Positions 41,681-52,409 are shown, counted from the stretch's first letter. The stretch is 53,347 nt of DNA from Fimbriimonadaceae bacterium (GCA_024710805.1 JANJUB010000048.1:1-53347), one strand, 5' to 3'. Notes: generated by a model not told the origin, from the sequence alone. Made by a program: numbers and translations.

Positions 41681-43876
41681 ATGCTCGCGGCCTGTCTCAG
41701 TCTTCTCACCTTCACCTCGGCCGACATGCCAGCGAAGGTGACCCGGGTGGCGTACGGCGTCCCCCACATCACCGCCCCCTCGCTCACCGAGGCCTTCGAG
41801 GGCATGGGCTACGCAGTTGCTCAGGATCGGCTGTGGCAAATGGAAAACAGTCGCCGAGTGGCCCTCGGCACGCTCGCCGAAGTCCTTGGGCCCGAAGCCG
41901 CCGCTTCTGACCGCGAGATTCTCCGGTCCGGCTACACCCACGAGGAGTTCGATGCCCAGTTCGCGAAGCTCCCCGCCGACATCCGCGACGCCTTCGACGC
42001 CTACGCTCGGGGGGTCAATCGGTGGATCACCGAGGCCAAGACCGCTCGGACGTTGCCCTCCGGCTATGCACAGCATGGATTTGAGCCCGCGCCATGGACC
42101 TCCCGCGACTCGGTAGCGATCGCGGTAAGGCTGTATCAGCAGTTTGGACGCGGAGGGGCCGGAGAGATCCGCAACATGGCCCTCCTGGGCTATCTGGGCT
42201 CGATGGCCAAACTCAAGGGGCGAGAACTCGATATCTTTGATGATCTTGCTTGGCAGAACGATCCCCGTTCGACGACGACCCTCAGCAAGCAGGACGAGGC
42301 GAAGAACCCGCCGGCGATCTTTGCGCCCTTCGACCGCAAAGTCACCGAGGCCCATCAGGCTCGGCTGCCCAAACTCAGCGTGCTCGAACTGCTTCCGGGC
42401 GTGCGGCTGGCGGAGCGGACAGAATCGACCCGGATTGCCGAGTCGGTCGCCGCTCCTTACAAAGTTGGCTCGTACGCCATCGTCGTCGATGCCAAGCGGT
42501 CCGCCAATGGCCGGGCGTTGTTGCTCTCGGGGCCGCAGATGGGCTTCCGCGCGCCCAGCATCGTGCACGAAGTCGGCATTGCCGTACCCGGACAGACCCT
42601 CGTGGGAGCAGATGTGCCGGGAGTCCCGGGGGTGATCGTTGGGCATACCGACCACCTTGCGTGGGGCTTGACGAGCGGCGTCGCTGACACCGACGACGTG
42701 TTCGTGGCTGAGCTCGTCGACGCCGACCATTACCGGTGGGGCAGCGAAACTCGACCGATCGAGACCGTCCGTCGGACGCTCAAGATCAAGGGACGGGATG
42801 ACGAAACCATCATCCAGCGCCGAACCCACCTCGGCCCCATCGTGCTTGAGCCACGCTCGGCCAAGGTCGTCTTCATTCGACGCGCCGGAGCCGCGCAACG
42901 GGAAATGGAGAGCATGAAGGCGCTCTTCGGGCTGTACGCCGCAAAGTCCGTCAGCGAAGCCGATGCCGCCGGGCACCACGCCACGGCGAACTTTAATGTC
43001 TTTGTCGCCGACACGAAGGGCAACATCGGCTACCGATTTGCCGGGCTGATCCCCATCCGCGCTGAGGGCATTGACCCCCGCCTACCTACTCCGGCAGACC
43101 CCAAGTTCGATTGGCGCGGGTTTGTCACTCCAGCGCAGATGCCAAGCTCCATCAACCCTCGATCCGGCGTGCTCATCAACTGGAACAACAAGCCCGTGAG
43201 CTGGTGGCCCAATGGCGATACCCCGGCATGGGGCCGCATCTTCCGCGATAGTCTGCTGCGGACCGCCCTCGACAAGTCCAAGCTCGCCACAGCTGACCTC
43301 GAGTACGCCATCTGGCAAGTTGCGAGGCAGGACTACAACTACGCCGCGTTCTCGGGACACCTGAAGGGGATCGATCCTGATCTAGATGCCTTCGACGGGC
43401 GGATGCTCGCGGGCGACCCAGCCGCAGGACTCTACCGGCGGTTCTTCGACGAGATTCGAGTCGAACTTTTCACCGGTGCGGTGGGCAGCTTCCTCACCCC
43501 CGACAATTTCCGGCTTGCGCTGCAACCTTCGCTGATGCTGGACGCGCTGGAAGGTCGGACCAAGTTCGACTATCTCGCCGGCCGCAAGTTGGCCGACATC
43601 CTCAAAGCGGCGTGGGGACGAGTCGAGGGAGCGCGACGGGATGAGGCCTATCCTGACAACCTGAGATTCTCGCCGCCCTCGATCGGAGTCCCCGAAGAGC
43701 CCGCGATTCCCTACTCCGACCGAGGAACCGTCATCCAGATTATCGAGATGTTCCAGCGTCCGCGTGGCCGCAATGTGCTGACTCCGGGGATCGCCGAGAT
43801 CGGACCCCACAGCCGAGATCAGGCTCCCTTGGCCCGGGCGTGGACTTACAAGCCGATGCTCGTACCAAAACCCTAG
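41681..43876 (+). CDS. Penicillin acylase-family (Ntn) amidohydrolase
   Basis: This 731-residue exported protein of the penicillin G acylase/cephalosporin acylase family has a short signal peptide (MLAACLSLLTFTSA), an alpha-chain start VTRVAYGVPHITAPSLTEAFEGMGYAVAQDRLWQME, and a processing site before Ser264 in YKVGSYAIVV, where the family has GSNAW. The beta chain follows with SANGRALLLSGPQMGF and FNVFVADTKGNIGYRFAG. The nucleophile Ser is retained, but the next residue is Tyr instead of Asn. Natural substrates may be acyl-homoserine lactones or N-acyl peptides. It is 24 bp before the S9 peptidase gene. Confidence 0.88.
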   Translation: MLAACLSLLTFTSADMPAKVTRVAYGVPHITAPSLTEAFEGMGYAVAQDRLWQMENSRRVALGTLAEVLGPEAAASDREILRSGYTHEEFDAQFAKLPADIRDAFDAYARGVNRWITEAKTARTLPSGYAQHGFEPAPWTSRDSVAIAVRLYQQFGRGGAGEIRNMALLGYLGSMAKLKGRELDIFDDLAWQNDPRSTTTLSKQDEAKNPPAIFAPFDRKVTEAHQARLPKLSVLELLPGVRLAERTESTRIAESVAAPYKVGSYAIVVDAKRSANGRALLLSGPQMGFRAPSIVHEVGIAVPGQTLVGADVPGVPGVIVGHTDHLAWGLTSGVADTDDVFVAELVDADHYRWGSETRPIETVRRTLKIKGRDDETIIQRRTHLGPIVLEPRSAKVVFIRRAGAAQREMESMKALFGLYAAKSVSEADAAGHHATANFNVFVADTKGNIGYRFAGLIPIRAEGIDPRLPTPADPKFDWRGFVTPAQMPSSINPRSGVLINWNNKPVSWWPNGDTPAWGRIFRDSLLRTALDKSKLATADLEYAIWQVARQDYNYAAFSGHLKGIDPDLDAFDGRMLAGDPAAGLYRRFFDEIRVELFTGAVGSFLTPDNFRLALQPSLMLDALEGRTKFDYLAGRKLADILKAAWGRVEGARRDEAYPDNLRFSPPSIGVPEEPAIPYSDRGTVIQIIEMFQRPRGRNVLTPGIAEIGPHSRDQAPLARAWTYKPMLVPKP

Positions 43877-43899
43877 CTCGGTCGGGTAGAACCCGCCGC

Positions 43900-46734
43900 A
43901 TGACAAGGCTTCTCATCGCGTCCGCGGTGGTGCTGGGTGCATCGATGCAACTGGCCGCCGCCCAAAAGAAGATCCTCGACCATTCGGTGTACGACGGCTG
44001 GAAGTCGATTCGAAGCACCTCGCTCACCGATGACGGCAAGTGGCTCGGCCTGATCATTGCCCCACAAGAGGGTGACCCCGTGCTGCACATCCGTTCGACT
44101 TCGAGCGAGAAAGCGTACGTGATCGACCAGGGTTCGACATTCCGATTCTCCGGCGATTCCAAGTTCGCGGTCATCACCGTTTCTCCAAAGAACGAGGAGA
44201 TGAAAAAGGCGCGCCGCGATAAGGTCAAGCCGGAAGATATGCCGAAGACGGCGCTGCTGATCCTGAACCTGGAGACGGGCGACAAGTTCGAGAAGGAGAA
44301 GGTCACCAGCTACTTGATGGCTGAAGAAGACATGGGTTGGGTGGTGTACCGTCCCGAGCCGCCGCGGCCGACTCCGGCAGCCCCTGGGGCCGCCCCTGGA
44401 GGTGCACCGGCACGGCCCGCCGAGGGACAAGCGAAGCCCGCCGACCAGAAGCCGAAGAAGAAGACTGAGCATCGCCCTGGTGAGACCCGGATTCTGCGCG
44501 AGTTGGCAACTGGCAAGGAGACAACGCTCACCGATGTCGCCAACCTGCGGTTCAACCGCACGGGCAGCCACATGGTGGTTGCACTCAGCACCAAGGACGG
44601 CGAGAAGGACGGCGTCGTTGTCTACGATTTAGCTGGAGGCAAGACAACAACCGTCGCCGAGGGGTTAGGCCGCTACAACAGCATCGTCCTCTCGAACGAC
44701 GGCAGCAAGGTCGCGTTCCTGACCGACCGCGACGACTATGCGGCGAAGCGACCCACGTTTGCGCTTCACGTCGGGCCGAGCAACGGCGCAACCAAGCCGA
44801 TGACTTTGGACAGCGTTCCGAAGGGCTGGAGCCTTGCCGACAGCGGCAATGTCCGATTCAGCGAAAGCGGGGCCCGCGTCTTCGTCCCAACCCGACCCAC
44901 CCCTCCGGAGGAAGTACCGAATCCCATTCCTGAAGAGGAGCGCGTATCGGTGGACCTCTGGTCATGGACGGATCCGCTGATGATGCCGCAGCAGCTGCTT
45001 CAAGCCGGGGCCGAAAGGAACCGGACATTCGACGTGATGCTCGATGTGGCGAGCGGTCGAACGGTTCGGCTGGCCGACGAAATGACGACGTCGGTGAGCG
45101 TTTCCAACAAGATGGATGGGCAGTATGCGCTCGCCAGCTCCAACCGCAACTACCGCCGCGAGATCTCGTGGGGTCTGAGCTACACGGATTACGACCTGCT
45201 CGATCTGACCACAGGCGAGCGGGCTCGCTTGCTTACCAAGTTCTCGGGATCGTTGATCCTCTCTCCGACGGGGCGGTTCGCTTACGGCTTCGATCGCCCG
45301 GCCCAAGAGGTCTTCGCGATCCATCTCTCGACTGGGAAGCGTGCCGCGCTCAACCAGGGCATTCCGCACCCGGTGTTCAACGAGATCAGCGACGTGCCTG
45401 ACGACCCCGGCATGTACGGCTTCGGCGGTTGGATGAAGAACGACGACGCGGTCGTTATCTACGATCGATTTGACGCCTGGCAGTGCGACCCTACGGGCAA
45501 GAAGGCTCCGATCCGGCTCACGTTCGGTCGAGAGACGCAGCAGGCCTACCGACTCCTTCGGCTCGACCCCGAGCAGGAGGATGTTGGCGGCCAGATGTAT
45601 GCCTCAGTGACCGACCAACGAAACTACGCATCGGGCATCTACCGCATCGACTTTACGTCGACACGTCCCATCGCGACGAAGCTCATTTGGGGCGACAAGC
45701 GATTCGGCGTTGCCGCGTTCTCGAAGAAGTCGGATCGCATGGCGATCACTCGGCAAGACTTTGTTGAGTTTCCCGACGTGTGGCTAACCGACAAGAACCT
45801 GAGCAATCCGATCAAGGTCACCGACGCCAATCCGCAGCAGAAGGAATACAACTGGGGCAAGGCAGAACTCGTCTACTGGCGATCCAACGATGGTGAGGAA
45901 CTCACAGGCATTCTGATCAAACCGGAGGACTTTGACTACGGCAAGAAGTATCCGATGATCGCTTACTTCTACGAGCGAGACTCGGACACCGTCCATGGCT
46001 ACCGGCCGCCCGCTCCGAGCGCATCGACGATCAACCTGCCGATGTACGCCAGCAACGGCTACCTCATCTTCATTCCGGACATTCCCTACAAGAATGGCTA
46101 TCCGGGTGAGAGCGCGGTGTCGGCAATCACGAGCGGAGTCAACAGCATCGTCGCCCGAGGCTACGTCGATCCGAAGCGATTGGCCATCCAGGGCCAGAGC
46201 TGGGGCGGGTATCAGGTGGCTTACCTGATCACCGAGACGAACATGTTCCGGGCGGCCTGTGCGGGCGCACCGGTATCCAATATGTTCAGCGCCTACGGCG
46301 GTATCCGCTGGGGATCGGGACTCGTTCGACAAATGCAGTATGAGAAGGGCCAAAGCCGGATCGACGGTACGATCTGGGACAAACCCCTTCGGTACTTGGA
46401 GAACAGTCCGCTGTTCTTTGCCGACAAGATCCAGACGCCGTTGCTCATGATGGCTAACGATAAAGATGGCGCGGTGCCCTGGTATCAAGGGATCGAGTTC
46501 TTCGCGGCGCTACGTCGTTTGGAGAAACCGGTCTGGATGGCGGTCTACAACGACGAAGACCATAATCTGATTCAGCGCAAGAATCGCAAGGATTGGTCGA
46601 TCCGTATGCAACAGTTCTTCGACCACTACCTAAAGGATGCTCCGGCACCGAAGTGGATGGTCGAGGGCATTCCCGCCACCGAGAAGGGCAAAACGATGGG
46701 CTTCGAGCTCGTGGGCGAAAAGAAAGGCGGCTAA
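43900..46734 (+). CDS. S9 family peptidase (prolyl oligopeptidase type)
   Basis: This 944-residue exported serine peptidase has a signal peptide ([21 protein letters not shown]), a long beta-propeller region and a C-terminal alpha/beta hydrolase. The catalytic Ser767 lies in GQSWGGYQ, the Asp region in [10 protein letters not shown], and the His in YNDEDHN. A Pro/Ala-rich insertion ([17 protein letters not shown]) lies at ~155-200. It is closest to the dipeptidyl/acylaminoacyl-peptidase branch that cleaves short peptides, probably in the periplasm. It is close behind the penicillin acylase and probably co-transcribed. Its stop overlaps the stop of convergent carB. Confidence 0.92.
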   Translation: MTRLLIASAVVLGASMQLAAAQKKILDHSVYDGWKSIRSTSLTDDGKWLGLIIAPQEGDPVLHIRSTSSEKAYVIDQGSTFRFSGDSKFAVITVSPKNEEMKKARRDKVKPEDMPKTALLILNLETGDKFEKEKVTSYLMAEEDMGWVVYRPEPPRPTPAAPGAAPGGAPARPAEGQAKPADQKPKKKTEHRPGETRILRELATGKETTLTDVANLRFNRTGSHMVVALSTKDGEKDGVVVYDLAGGKTTTVAEGLGRYNSIVLSNDGSKVAFLTDRDDYAAKRPTFALHVGPSNGATKPMTLDSVPKGWSLADSGNVRFSESGARVFVPTRPTPPEEVPNPIPEEERVSVDLWSWTDPLMMPQQLLQAGAERNRTFDVMLDVASGRTVRLADEMTTSVSVSNKMDGQYALASSNRNYRREISWGLSYTDYDLLDLTTGERARLLTKFSGSLILSPTGRFAYGFDRPAQEVFAIHLSTGKRAALNQGIPHPVFNEISDVPDDPGMYGFGGWMKNDDAVVIYDRFDAWQCDPTGKKAPIRLTFGRETQQAYRLLRLDPEQEDVGGQMYASVTDQRNYASGIYRIDFTSTRPIATKLIWGDKRFGVAAFSKKSDRMAITRQDFVEFPDVWLTDKNLSNPIKVTDANPQQKEYNWGKAELVYWRSNDGEELTGILIKPEDFDYGKKYPMIAYFYERDSDTVHGYRPPAPSASTINLPMYASNGYLIFIPDIPYKNGYPGESAVSAITSGVNSIVARGYVDPKRLAIQGQSWGGYQVAYLITETNMFRAACAGAPVSNMFSAYGGIRWGSGLVRQMQYEKGQSRIDGTIWDKPLRYLENSPLFFADKIQTPLLMMANDKDGAVPWYQGIEFFAALRRLEKPVWMAVYNDEDHNLIQRKNRKDWSIRMQQFFDHYLKDAPAPKWMVEGIPATEKGKTMGFELVGEKKGG

Positions 46735-48227
46735 GCGTCGCCGAACGCTTCCTGCGTTGCGTAGTAATAGGGAGTTCGAGATTCGAACTCCCCTGCGCAG
46801 GTATCGACCATCTTGTAGACGGGCGACGCTACCGGCTCGACCGGATTGGCCACCATGGCCGCCATCTTGCGCAAGAACCAGCGATCCACGCGGCACAGCT
46901 TGTGGACTTCGTCAACACCGAATCCGCGCCGCAGTCCCTCGGCGATCGCCCAGAGGCGCTCGTCAGTGGGCTGCTTGATGGCCGCGCGGAGCTCATCATC
47001 CGCCTGGTCCGCAAACTTCTCATGCCGCAGATCCCGCTGCTTGACCTCCAAACCTCGAACGGCCTTCATCAGCGCCGCCTCAAACGAGCGGTCGATCGCC
47101 ATGACCTCGCCCGTCGCCTTCATCTGAGTGAAGAGCGTGCGATCGCCAGAGGCGAACTTGTCGAACGGCCAGCGGGGAATCTTCACGACGCAGTAGTCGA
47201 GCGCAGGCTCAAAACACGCCTTGGTGGTCTTCGTCACCTGATTCTCGATCTCATCCAAGGTGAGACCGACGGCGATCTTTGCCGCCACCCGGGCGATGGG
47301 ATAGCCCGTGGCCTTGGAGGCGAGAGCTGAGGAGCGCGAAACGCGTGGGTTGACTTCGATGATGTAGTAGTCGAATCCGTCGGGGTTCAGGGCCATCTGA
47401 ACGTTGCAGCCACCCTCGATGCCCAGCGCGTTGATGATCTTCAGCGATGCGGTCCGCATCATGTGGTATTCGAGGTCGCTCAGGGTCTGCGAAGGAGCGA
47501 CGACGATGGAGTCACCGGTGTGCACGCCCATGGGGTCAAAGTTCTCCATGTTGCACACCGTGATGCAGTTCCCCTTCGAGTCGCGCATCACCTCGTACTC
47601 AATCTCCTTCCATCCGAGCAGGCTGCGCTCCACCATGATCTGGCTTCGCAAAGAAAGCTTAAGGCCGATATTGCCGATCTCGAGGAGTTCATCGCGGGTG
47701 TTGGCGATGCCGCCTCCGGTTCCTCCAAGGGTGTAAGCCGGGCGAATGATGCACGGATACGGAACGACGTCCAGGAGTTCTTCGAGTTGCTCAGGCGTCT
47801 CGACGATCCAGCTTTCCGGGACGGGCTCCTTGATCTCGCGCATCAGCGCGCGGAACTGCTCGCGGTCTTCCGCCTTGCGGATCGCAGTTAACGGCGTGCC
47901 CAAGAGCTTCACGTCGTACTTCTCCAGAATTCCTTGATCGCTCAGCTGGGTGGCAAGGTTGAGGCCGGTCTGCCCGCCAAGCGTGGGCAACAACGCGTCG
48001 GGACGCTCTCGAGCGATCACCCGCTCGCAAAAGTCGACATTGAGCGGCTCGATGTAAAGCGCATCAGCCACCCCCGGATCGGTCATGATCGTCGCGGGGT
48101 TGGAGTTGATGAGGACGACCTCATGGCCTTCCTCTTTCAAGCTCTTGCAGGCCTGAGTGCCGGCATAGTCGAACTCGGCGGCTTGGCCGATGACAATAGG
48201 GCCGGAACCGATGACGAGTATCTTCAC
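46731..48227 (-). CDS. carB1: Carbamoyl-phosphate synthase large subunit, N-terminal half only
   Basis: This 498-residue protein covers only the carboxyphosphate-synthesising ATP-grasp half and oligomerisation region of CarB (normally ~1070). It starts [30 protein letters not shown] and contains [46 protein letters not shown] and [22 protein letters not shown]. It ends just after [19 protein letters not shown], exactly where the second half would begin. The stop is followed at once by the convergent S9 gene, so the second half is not adjacent. Split CarB is known in some archaea and Aquifex. It acts in pyrimidine and arginine synthesis. Confidence 0.93.
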   Translation of the reverse strand: MKILVIGSGPIVIGQAAEFDYAGTQACKSLKEEGHEVVLINSNPATIMTDPGVADALYIEPLNVDFCERVIARERPDALLPTLGGQTGLNLATQLSDQGILEKYDVKLLGTPLTAIRKAEDREQFRALMREIKEPVPESWIVETPEQLEELLDVVPYPCIIRPAYTLGGTGGGIANTRDELLEIGNIGLKLSLRSQIMVERSLLGWKEIEYEVMRDSKGNCITVCNMENFDPMGVHTGDSIVVAPSQTLSDLEYHMMRTASLKIINALGIEGGCNVQMALNPDGFDYYIIEVNPRVSRSSALASKATGYPIARVAAKIAVGLTLDEIENQVTKTTKACFEPALDYCVVKIPRWPFDKFASGDRTLFTQMKATGEVMAIDRSFEAALMKAVRGLEVKQRDLRHEKFADQADDELRAAIKQPTDERLWAIAEGLRRGFGVDEVHKLCRVDRWFLRKMAAMVANPVEPVASPVYKMVDTCAGEFESRTPYYYATQEAFGDA

Positions 48228-48266
48228 GCTCGCTTCGCCTCCGACCGCCCGCTCACGCCTAAGATG

Positions 48267-49427
48267 TTACCAAGCCTGAGCCGCCGCCTGGGTGAGGTCC
48301 GCAGTCAAATCCTCCATCTCCTCGAGACCGGCGTAGAGTCGAACGAGCCTACGCGGGCCATCCCAACCCATCGGCCAGATTTCTAGCGGAACCGCCAAAC
48401 TTTCAAATCCTCCCCAACTTACGCCCAGTTGGAACAGTTCCAACGACTCGATGAAACGTCGTAGCTTCTCGCCGTCTTGGTCCTTGGGCTCGAACGACAA
48501 CAGGCTCGAGCTTCCGCACATCTGAGCGTCACGAAGGTCGCGCTGAGGGAAATCGTCCAGCCCCACGTGGTGAACGCGCTCGACCCACGGCTGCGCGATC
48601 AGGAACTGCGCAAGAGCATTACCTTGCTCCTCCGCGTGGCGCATGCGCAGCTTCAACGTCCGCATGCCGCGCATCAGCAGCCAGGCACCCATCGGCATGA
48701 TAAGGCCACCCAGCCAGTTGATTTCGCGCTCAGTCAGCCGGTCGATAAACTGCTCCGACCCCGCGACTACCCCCGCAACCAGATCGCTGTGACCCGCGAG
48801 GTACTTCGTCGCGCTATGGACGACGACGTCTACCCCCATCGTGGCCGGCTTCTGGTGGATTCCGCCGGAGTAGGAGTTGTCGGTGATCGTCGTGACGCCT
48901 CGCCGACGGCACTCGTCGGTGATCGTGCGGAAGTCCTGCATCCGGAAGATCAGGCTGCTCGGCGACTCGAGATAGAGCGCCGTCGTTTCGGGGCGAATCG
49001 CGGCCAGTAGTTCATCGGTGTCTAGACCCGAGACATAGCTGACTGTAACTCCGAACCGGTTCAGATACTCGTTGAGAAAGCCCTGGGTGGGTCCGTAGCA
49101 CATGTCGACGGCAAGCACGTGGCTTCCCTGCTCCACGCAAGCCAAAAGGGCCGCCGAGATGGCGGCCATTCCGCTCCCGAACACCTTCGCCTTGTCCGTT
49201 CGCTCGAGCGCGGCGATCTTCTTCTCGACAATCGTGAGCGATGGATTTCCCAGTCGGCTGTAGGAAAACCCGGGGCCGTCGGGTTTGCGATCGCGGCTCA
49301 AGAACACGTCGAGATCGTCAAACACGAAGAGCGAGTTCTGGAAGATCGGCGGATTCACGGCCCCGCAGTGCTTGACTTCCTCTCCGACATGCTGAAGGCG
49401 GGTTCCGTCACCCCATTGCTGATCCAT
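48267..49427 (-). CDS. Cystathionine gamma-synthase/lyase-family PLP enzyme
   Basis: This 386-residue cytoplasmic PLP enzyme of the Cys/Met metabolism family has the SRLGNPSLTIVEKKIAALE motif, FGSGMAAISAALLA, the AVDMCYGPTQGF active-site Tyr segment, TDNSYSGG with the cofactor Asp, and the PLP-binding Lys in HSATKYLAGHSD. It could act as cystathionine gamma-synthase, beta- or gamma-lyase, or an O-acetylhomoserine sulfhydrylase; sequence alone does not decide. ATG 49427 was preferred to a longer start. It diverges from aspartate kinase, the first enzyme of the same methionine pathway, supporting a methionine-related role. Confidence 0.9.
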   Translation of the reverse strand: MDQQWGDGTRLQHVGEEVKHCGAVNPPIFQNSLFVFDDLDVFLSRDRKPDGPGFSYSRLGNPSLTIVEKKIAALERTDKAKVFGSGMAAISAALLACVEQGSHVLAVDMCYGPTQGFLNEYLNRFGVTVSYVSGLDTDELLAAIRPETTALYLESPSSLIFRMQDFRTITDECRRRGVTTITDNSYSGGIHQKPATMGVDVVVHSATKYLAGHSDLVAGVVAGSEQFIDRLTEREINWLGGLIMPMGAWLLMRGMRTLKLRMRHAEEQGNALAQFLIAQPWVERVHHVGLDDFPQRDLRDAQMCGSSSLLSFEPKDQDGEKLRRFIESLELFQLGVSWGGFESLAVPLEIWPMGWDGPRRLVRLYAGLEEMEDLTADLTQAAAQAW

Positions 49428-49526
49428 GCGGCGAGTGATACCAGATCGGTTCCAAACGGGGTCGCACCCGGTAAAATGTAGGAAGCCCAACACGCTCGAT
49501 GGGGAGCGCAGTGGCCCGCGACTCCC

Positions 49527-51374
49527 ATGCATCAAGAAACCGCTTTCGAGCGCCCCCGAGGCGTCCACCGGATCGAGACCCGCGAGGGTTTCTCCCAAGT
49601 TCACGTTGCTCCGCGGCAAGACCGTGCCGAAGTCCTCTCGGCGGTCGCGGGCGCGGGCGTCAGCATCGACTTTGTCAAGCTCACCCCGGGCGGGTTATCG
49701 TTTATCGTGCCGCAGTCGGATGCCGCGGCTGTCGCCGAGGCGCTCCAGGACCAGGCCAGCGTCGAGATTCGCCCGGATCGCTCAATCGTCCTCGTCCACG
49801 CTGTGAACATCCGCGACGAAGAGGGTTTGATTGCGAAGATCGTCCGCGTCGCGACCGAAGCTGGGGTCGAGATCGACCACATCGGCGACATGCACGATCG
49901 TCTGCTGCTGGTGGTCCCTGCCTCAGCCGCACCGCGACTCTCATCGGCCATCCAAGAAGCTCAGGATCGCGAAGGTTGGATTGGGCAGTTGCGTCCGAGC
50001 ATTCCTTTCAACTCCCCGGCTCGGTCTGAGCGGGGCAACCGCATCAAGGTCATGAAGTTCGGCGGCACGAGCGTCGCCAGCGCCAAGAACCGCATGCTTG
50101 CCGCCCTTAAGGTCGTCTCCGCCAAAGAGCAGGGCTTTCTTCCGGTCGTGGTCGTCTCCGCTATCGGCCGTAAGGGTGATCCCTACGCGACCGACACGCT
50201 GCTCGGGATGATCAAAGAGATCGACCCCAATATCGCCCCCGATGCACGCGAGGTCGATCTGCTCATGGCGTGCGGCGAGATCTTGTCGTCGGTGATCTTC
50301 GCGCACACGCTGAAGAGCCTGGGCCAACGCTCAAGCTCGTACCGTGGTGGTCAGGCCGGGATCCGAACCGACGGCGTCTACGGCAATGCCCGTATTGCGA
50401 GCATCAACCCGGTCGCGATCTTCAGCGCGCTTGAGCAAGGCGTGATTCCCGTAATCTGCGGCTTCCAGGGCGTCTACGTGGCGGGGGATGGACTGCCCGG
50501 TGGTGAACTGACGACGCTCGGCCGCGGCGGCTCCGACACCACCGCTTCCGCGATGGGTGCCGCGCTGAACGCCGATGCCGTCGAGATCTTCACGGACGTC
50601 GAAGGGGTTAAGACTGCTGATCCCGATTTCGTGCCCCACGCCCCAACCTTGCGGAAGGTCACTTACGACGAGGTCGCCGAGATCGCGCACTTGGGTGCCA
50701 AAGTTGTCCATCCCCGGGCCGCGGAAATCGCGATGAAGTTCGACATCCCGCTATGGGTGAAGAGCACCTTCAGCGACGACGAGGGCACCGAGATTGTCCA
50801 GCGCGCCCAGTTCCCTGGTCGCCGGGTTACCGGGGTCACCCACACGGGCAAGCTCGTGTATCTGCAGTTCCACATGGAGTCGGTCGAGGAGGCCGCCCGT
50901 CGACACCTTGAGAGCTGCCTCTATGAGGCACTGGCTCGGTTCAATGTGAACCTTTACATGGTGAACGTCTCACCGAGCGGTACCGGGTTCGCGGTTCTGC
51001 GCGACCACTATCCCATCGTGCGCGACGTGTTCGACGGACTGGTCGTACCGGTTCCCGGCGGAGGCACGTGCCTGTTGCAGATCGGTGCTGCCTCGCCTGA
51101 GGTCGAAACACAGGCGGCTTTGCTCGGCGATGAGCTCATTCGAGTTCCGGCCTCGTTGACCGAGGGTTGCACGATGGTTTCGTTGGTTGGGCACGAGTAC
51201 ATGCAGCAGCCGGGCGTGTACCATCGCACACTGGCCGCGCTCGCCGATGCGGGCATCTCTGTGCTGCAAACGACGGACTCCGACTTCTCGCTGTCGTGCC
51301 TGATTCCCGAGTCCGAGTGCCATCGCGCGGTGCGCATTCTGCACGACGCTTTTGGACTGGCCGAAGCGCAGTAA
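49527..51374 (+). CDS. Aspartate kinase with extra N-terminal ACT region
   Basis: This 615-residue enzyme is longer than the usual ~400-450. The kinase domain begins at residue ~174 with KVMKFGGTSVAS and contains LLMACGEILSS, GFQGV, LGRGGSDTTASAMGAALNAD, FTDVEGVKTADP and GAKVVHPRAAEIAM. Usual C-terminal ACT modules follow (VTGVTHTGKLVYLQFHM, TMVSLVGHEYMQQPGVYHRTLAALADAGISVLQ). Unusually, residues ~20-150 form another ACT-like pair (GFSQVHVAPRQDRAEVLSAVAGAGVSIDFV and SIVLVHAVNIRDEEGLIAKI). It starts the aspartate pathway (Lys, Thr, Met) and is probably feedback controlled. The gene is divergent from the cystathionine synthase-like gene, and a TAAAAT at 49471-49476 could be its -10. Confidence 0.93.
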   Translation: MHQETAFERPRGVHRIETREGFSQVHVAPRQDRAEVLSAVAGAGVSIDFVKLTPGGLSFIVPQSDAAAVAEALQDQASVEIRPDRSIVLVHAVNIRDEEGLIAKIVRVATEAGVEIDHIGDMHDRLLLVVPASAAPRLSSAIQEAQDREGWIGQLRPSIPFNSPARSERGNRIKVMKFGGTSVASAKNRMLAALKVVSAKEQGFLPVVVVSAIGRKGDPYATDTLLGMIKEIDPNIAPDAREVDLLMACGEILSSVIFAHTLKSLGQRSSSYRGGQAGIRTDGVYGNARIASINPVAIFSALEQGVIPVICGFQGVYVAGDGLPGGELTTLGRGGSDTTASAMGAALNADAVEIFTDVEGVKTADPDFVPHAPTLRKVTYDEVAEIAHLGAKVVHPRAAEIAMKFDIPLWVKSTFSDDEGTEIVQRAQFPGRRVTGVTHTGKLVYLQFHMESVEEAARRHLESCLYEALARFNVNLYMVNVSPSGTGFAVLRDHYPIVRDVFDGLVVPVPGGGTCLLQIGAASPEVETQAALLGDELIRVPASLTEGCTMVSLVGHEYMQQPGVYHRTLAALADAGISVLQTTDSDFSLSCLIPESECHRAVRILHDAFGLAEAQ

Positions 51375-51377
51375 ACT
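51372..51377 (+). promoter_or_regulatory. -10 TAAACT before McsB-like gene
   Basis: The hexamer includes the aspartate kinase stop codon and ends 6 nt before ATG 51384. It may give a leaderless internal transcript; co-transcription with aspartate kinase is the alternative. Confidence 0.35.
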
Positions 51378-51383
51378 CCTGCC

Positions 51384-52400
51384 ATGCCGAGGAACCCTGC
51401 CCCCGACTCGTGGCGTCGGATGGTGCTTTCCTCGATGCCCAGTCCGGCGTGGCTGGCGAACGACGCCCCGCACAGCGATGTGGTTCTGAGTTCACGAGTG
51501 CGCGTCATGCGCAACTTGGTCGGCTACCGCTTTCCGCATCAGGCCACACATCCGGAGTTGCTCGAGGTTCAGCGACTGGTCTTGGCGAGCCTCGCCGACC
51601 AACCGTTCAACGTGCATCGGTTCCTCTCGCTGGCCGAACGTGACCACTTGGTCGGGTGCCGGCTGATGTCGCCCGACTTTCACTATGACGGACCAGGCCG
51701 CGCCATGCTCATCGACGAGCAACGAACTACGGGCATGATGATCAACGAGGAGGACCATATCCGACTTCAGACACTCACCGGTGGCTGGTCGCCCGAGAAC
51801 GCCGATTCGATTGCTACACAGACTCTGGAGGTGGTCTCACGGCGCATCGACTTCGCTTGGTCGCCGCGCTTTGGACATCTGGCGGCGAGTCCCTTCAATG
51901 CCGGAGAGGGGCGTCGGCTATCCGCGATGTTCCACCTGATCGGCCTTGCCCACACGAAGCGGTTGCCGGGGGTCTTGCGCGCTTTGCACGCCAAGGGGAT
52001 CGCCTCGCGCGGCCTGTTTGGTGAATCGAGCCGGGCGATTGGAGCCTTCGTTCAAGTCAGCATCACCGACTCACGTCGTTCGGACTTCATAGGGGCGGGC
52101 GACTACTTGATGCAGGAAGAGCGAGCCGCCCGAACGGAAGTGGGGCGTGAGGAGCTCACGGAACGTGCACGACAAGCGATCGAGTTTGCGATCGCATCGC
52201 CCACGATCACGCTCGCGGACTCGTTTCGAGTGCTGGGATGGGCGCGATGGGCAGCGGTCGCGGGGGTACCCAACACCCACTACTCCCCGCGGCAAGTCGA
52301 CACGTGGTTGACGGTCGTCGAGCTCCAGAGCGCCCCTCAGAATGACAAGGTGGGCCAGGCGCGAGCAGCGTTTCTGCGCGAGTGTTTGGAATCCGGCTAA
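51384..52400 (+). CDS. Divergent McsB-like protein-arginine kinase (phosphagen kinase family)
   Basis: This 338-residue protein matches the guanidino kinase/McsB fold. ATP-binding arginines lie in VVLSSRVRVMRNLVGYRFP, the catalytic glutamates in INEEDHIRLQ, and the C-terminal KGIASRGLFGESSRAIGAFVQVS resembles the family's RGxYGEGSEA segment. The substrate-site CPTN-VGTGLR block is altered to SPFNAGEGRR: the conserved Cys is Ser (codon 51888-51890). McsB marks proteins with phospho-arginine for ClpCP degradation in Gram-positives; here no mcsA, ctsR or clpC is adjacent. Function is thus likely but unproven, and the changed site may alter activity. Confidence 0.82.
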   Translation: MPRNPAPDSWRRMVLSSMPSPAWLANDAPHSDVVLSSRVRVMRNLVGYRFPHQATHPELLEVQRLVLASLADQPFNVHRFLSLAERDHLVGCRLMSPDFHYDGPGRAMLIDEQRTTGMMINEEDHIRLQTLTGGWSPENADSIATQTLEVVSRRIDFAWSPRFGHLAASPFNAGEGRRLSAMFHLIGLAHTKRLPGVLRALHAKGIASRGLFGESSRAIGAFVQVSITDSRRSDFIGAGDYLMQEERAARTEVGREELTERARQAIEFAIASPTITLADSFRVLGWARWAAVAGVPNTHYSPRQVDTWLTVVELQSAPQNDKVGQARAAFLRECLESG

Positions 52401-52409
52401 CGATCTACT

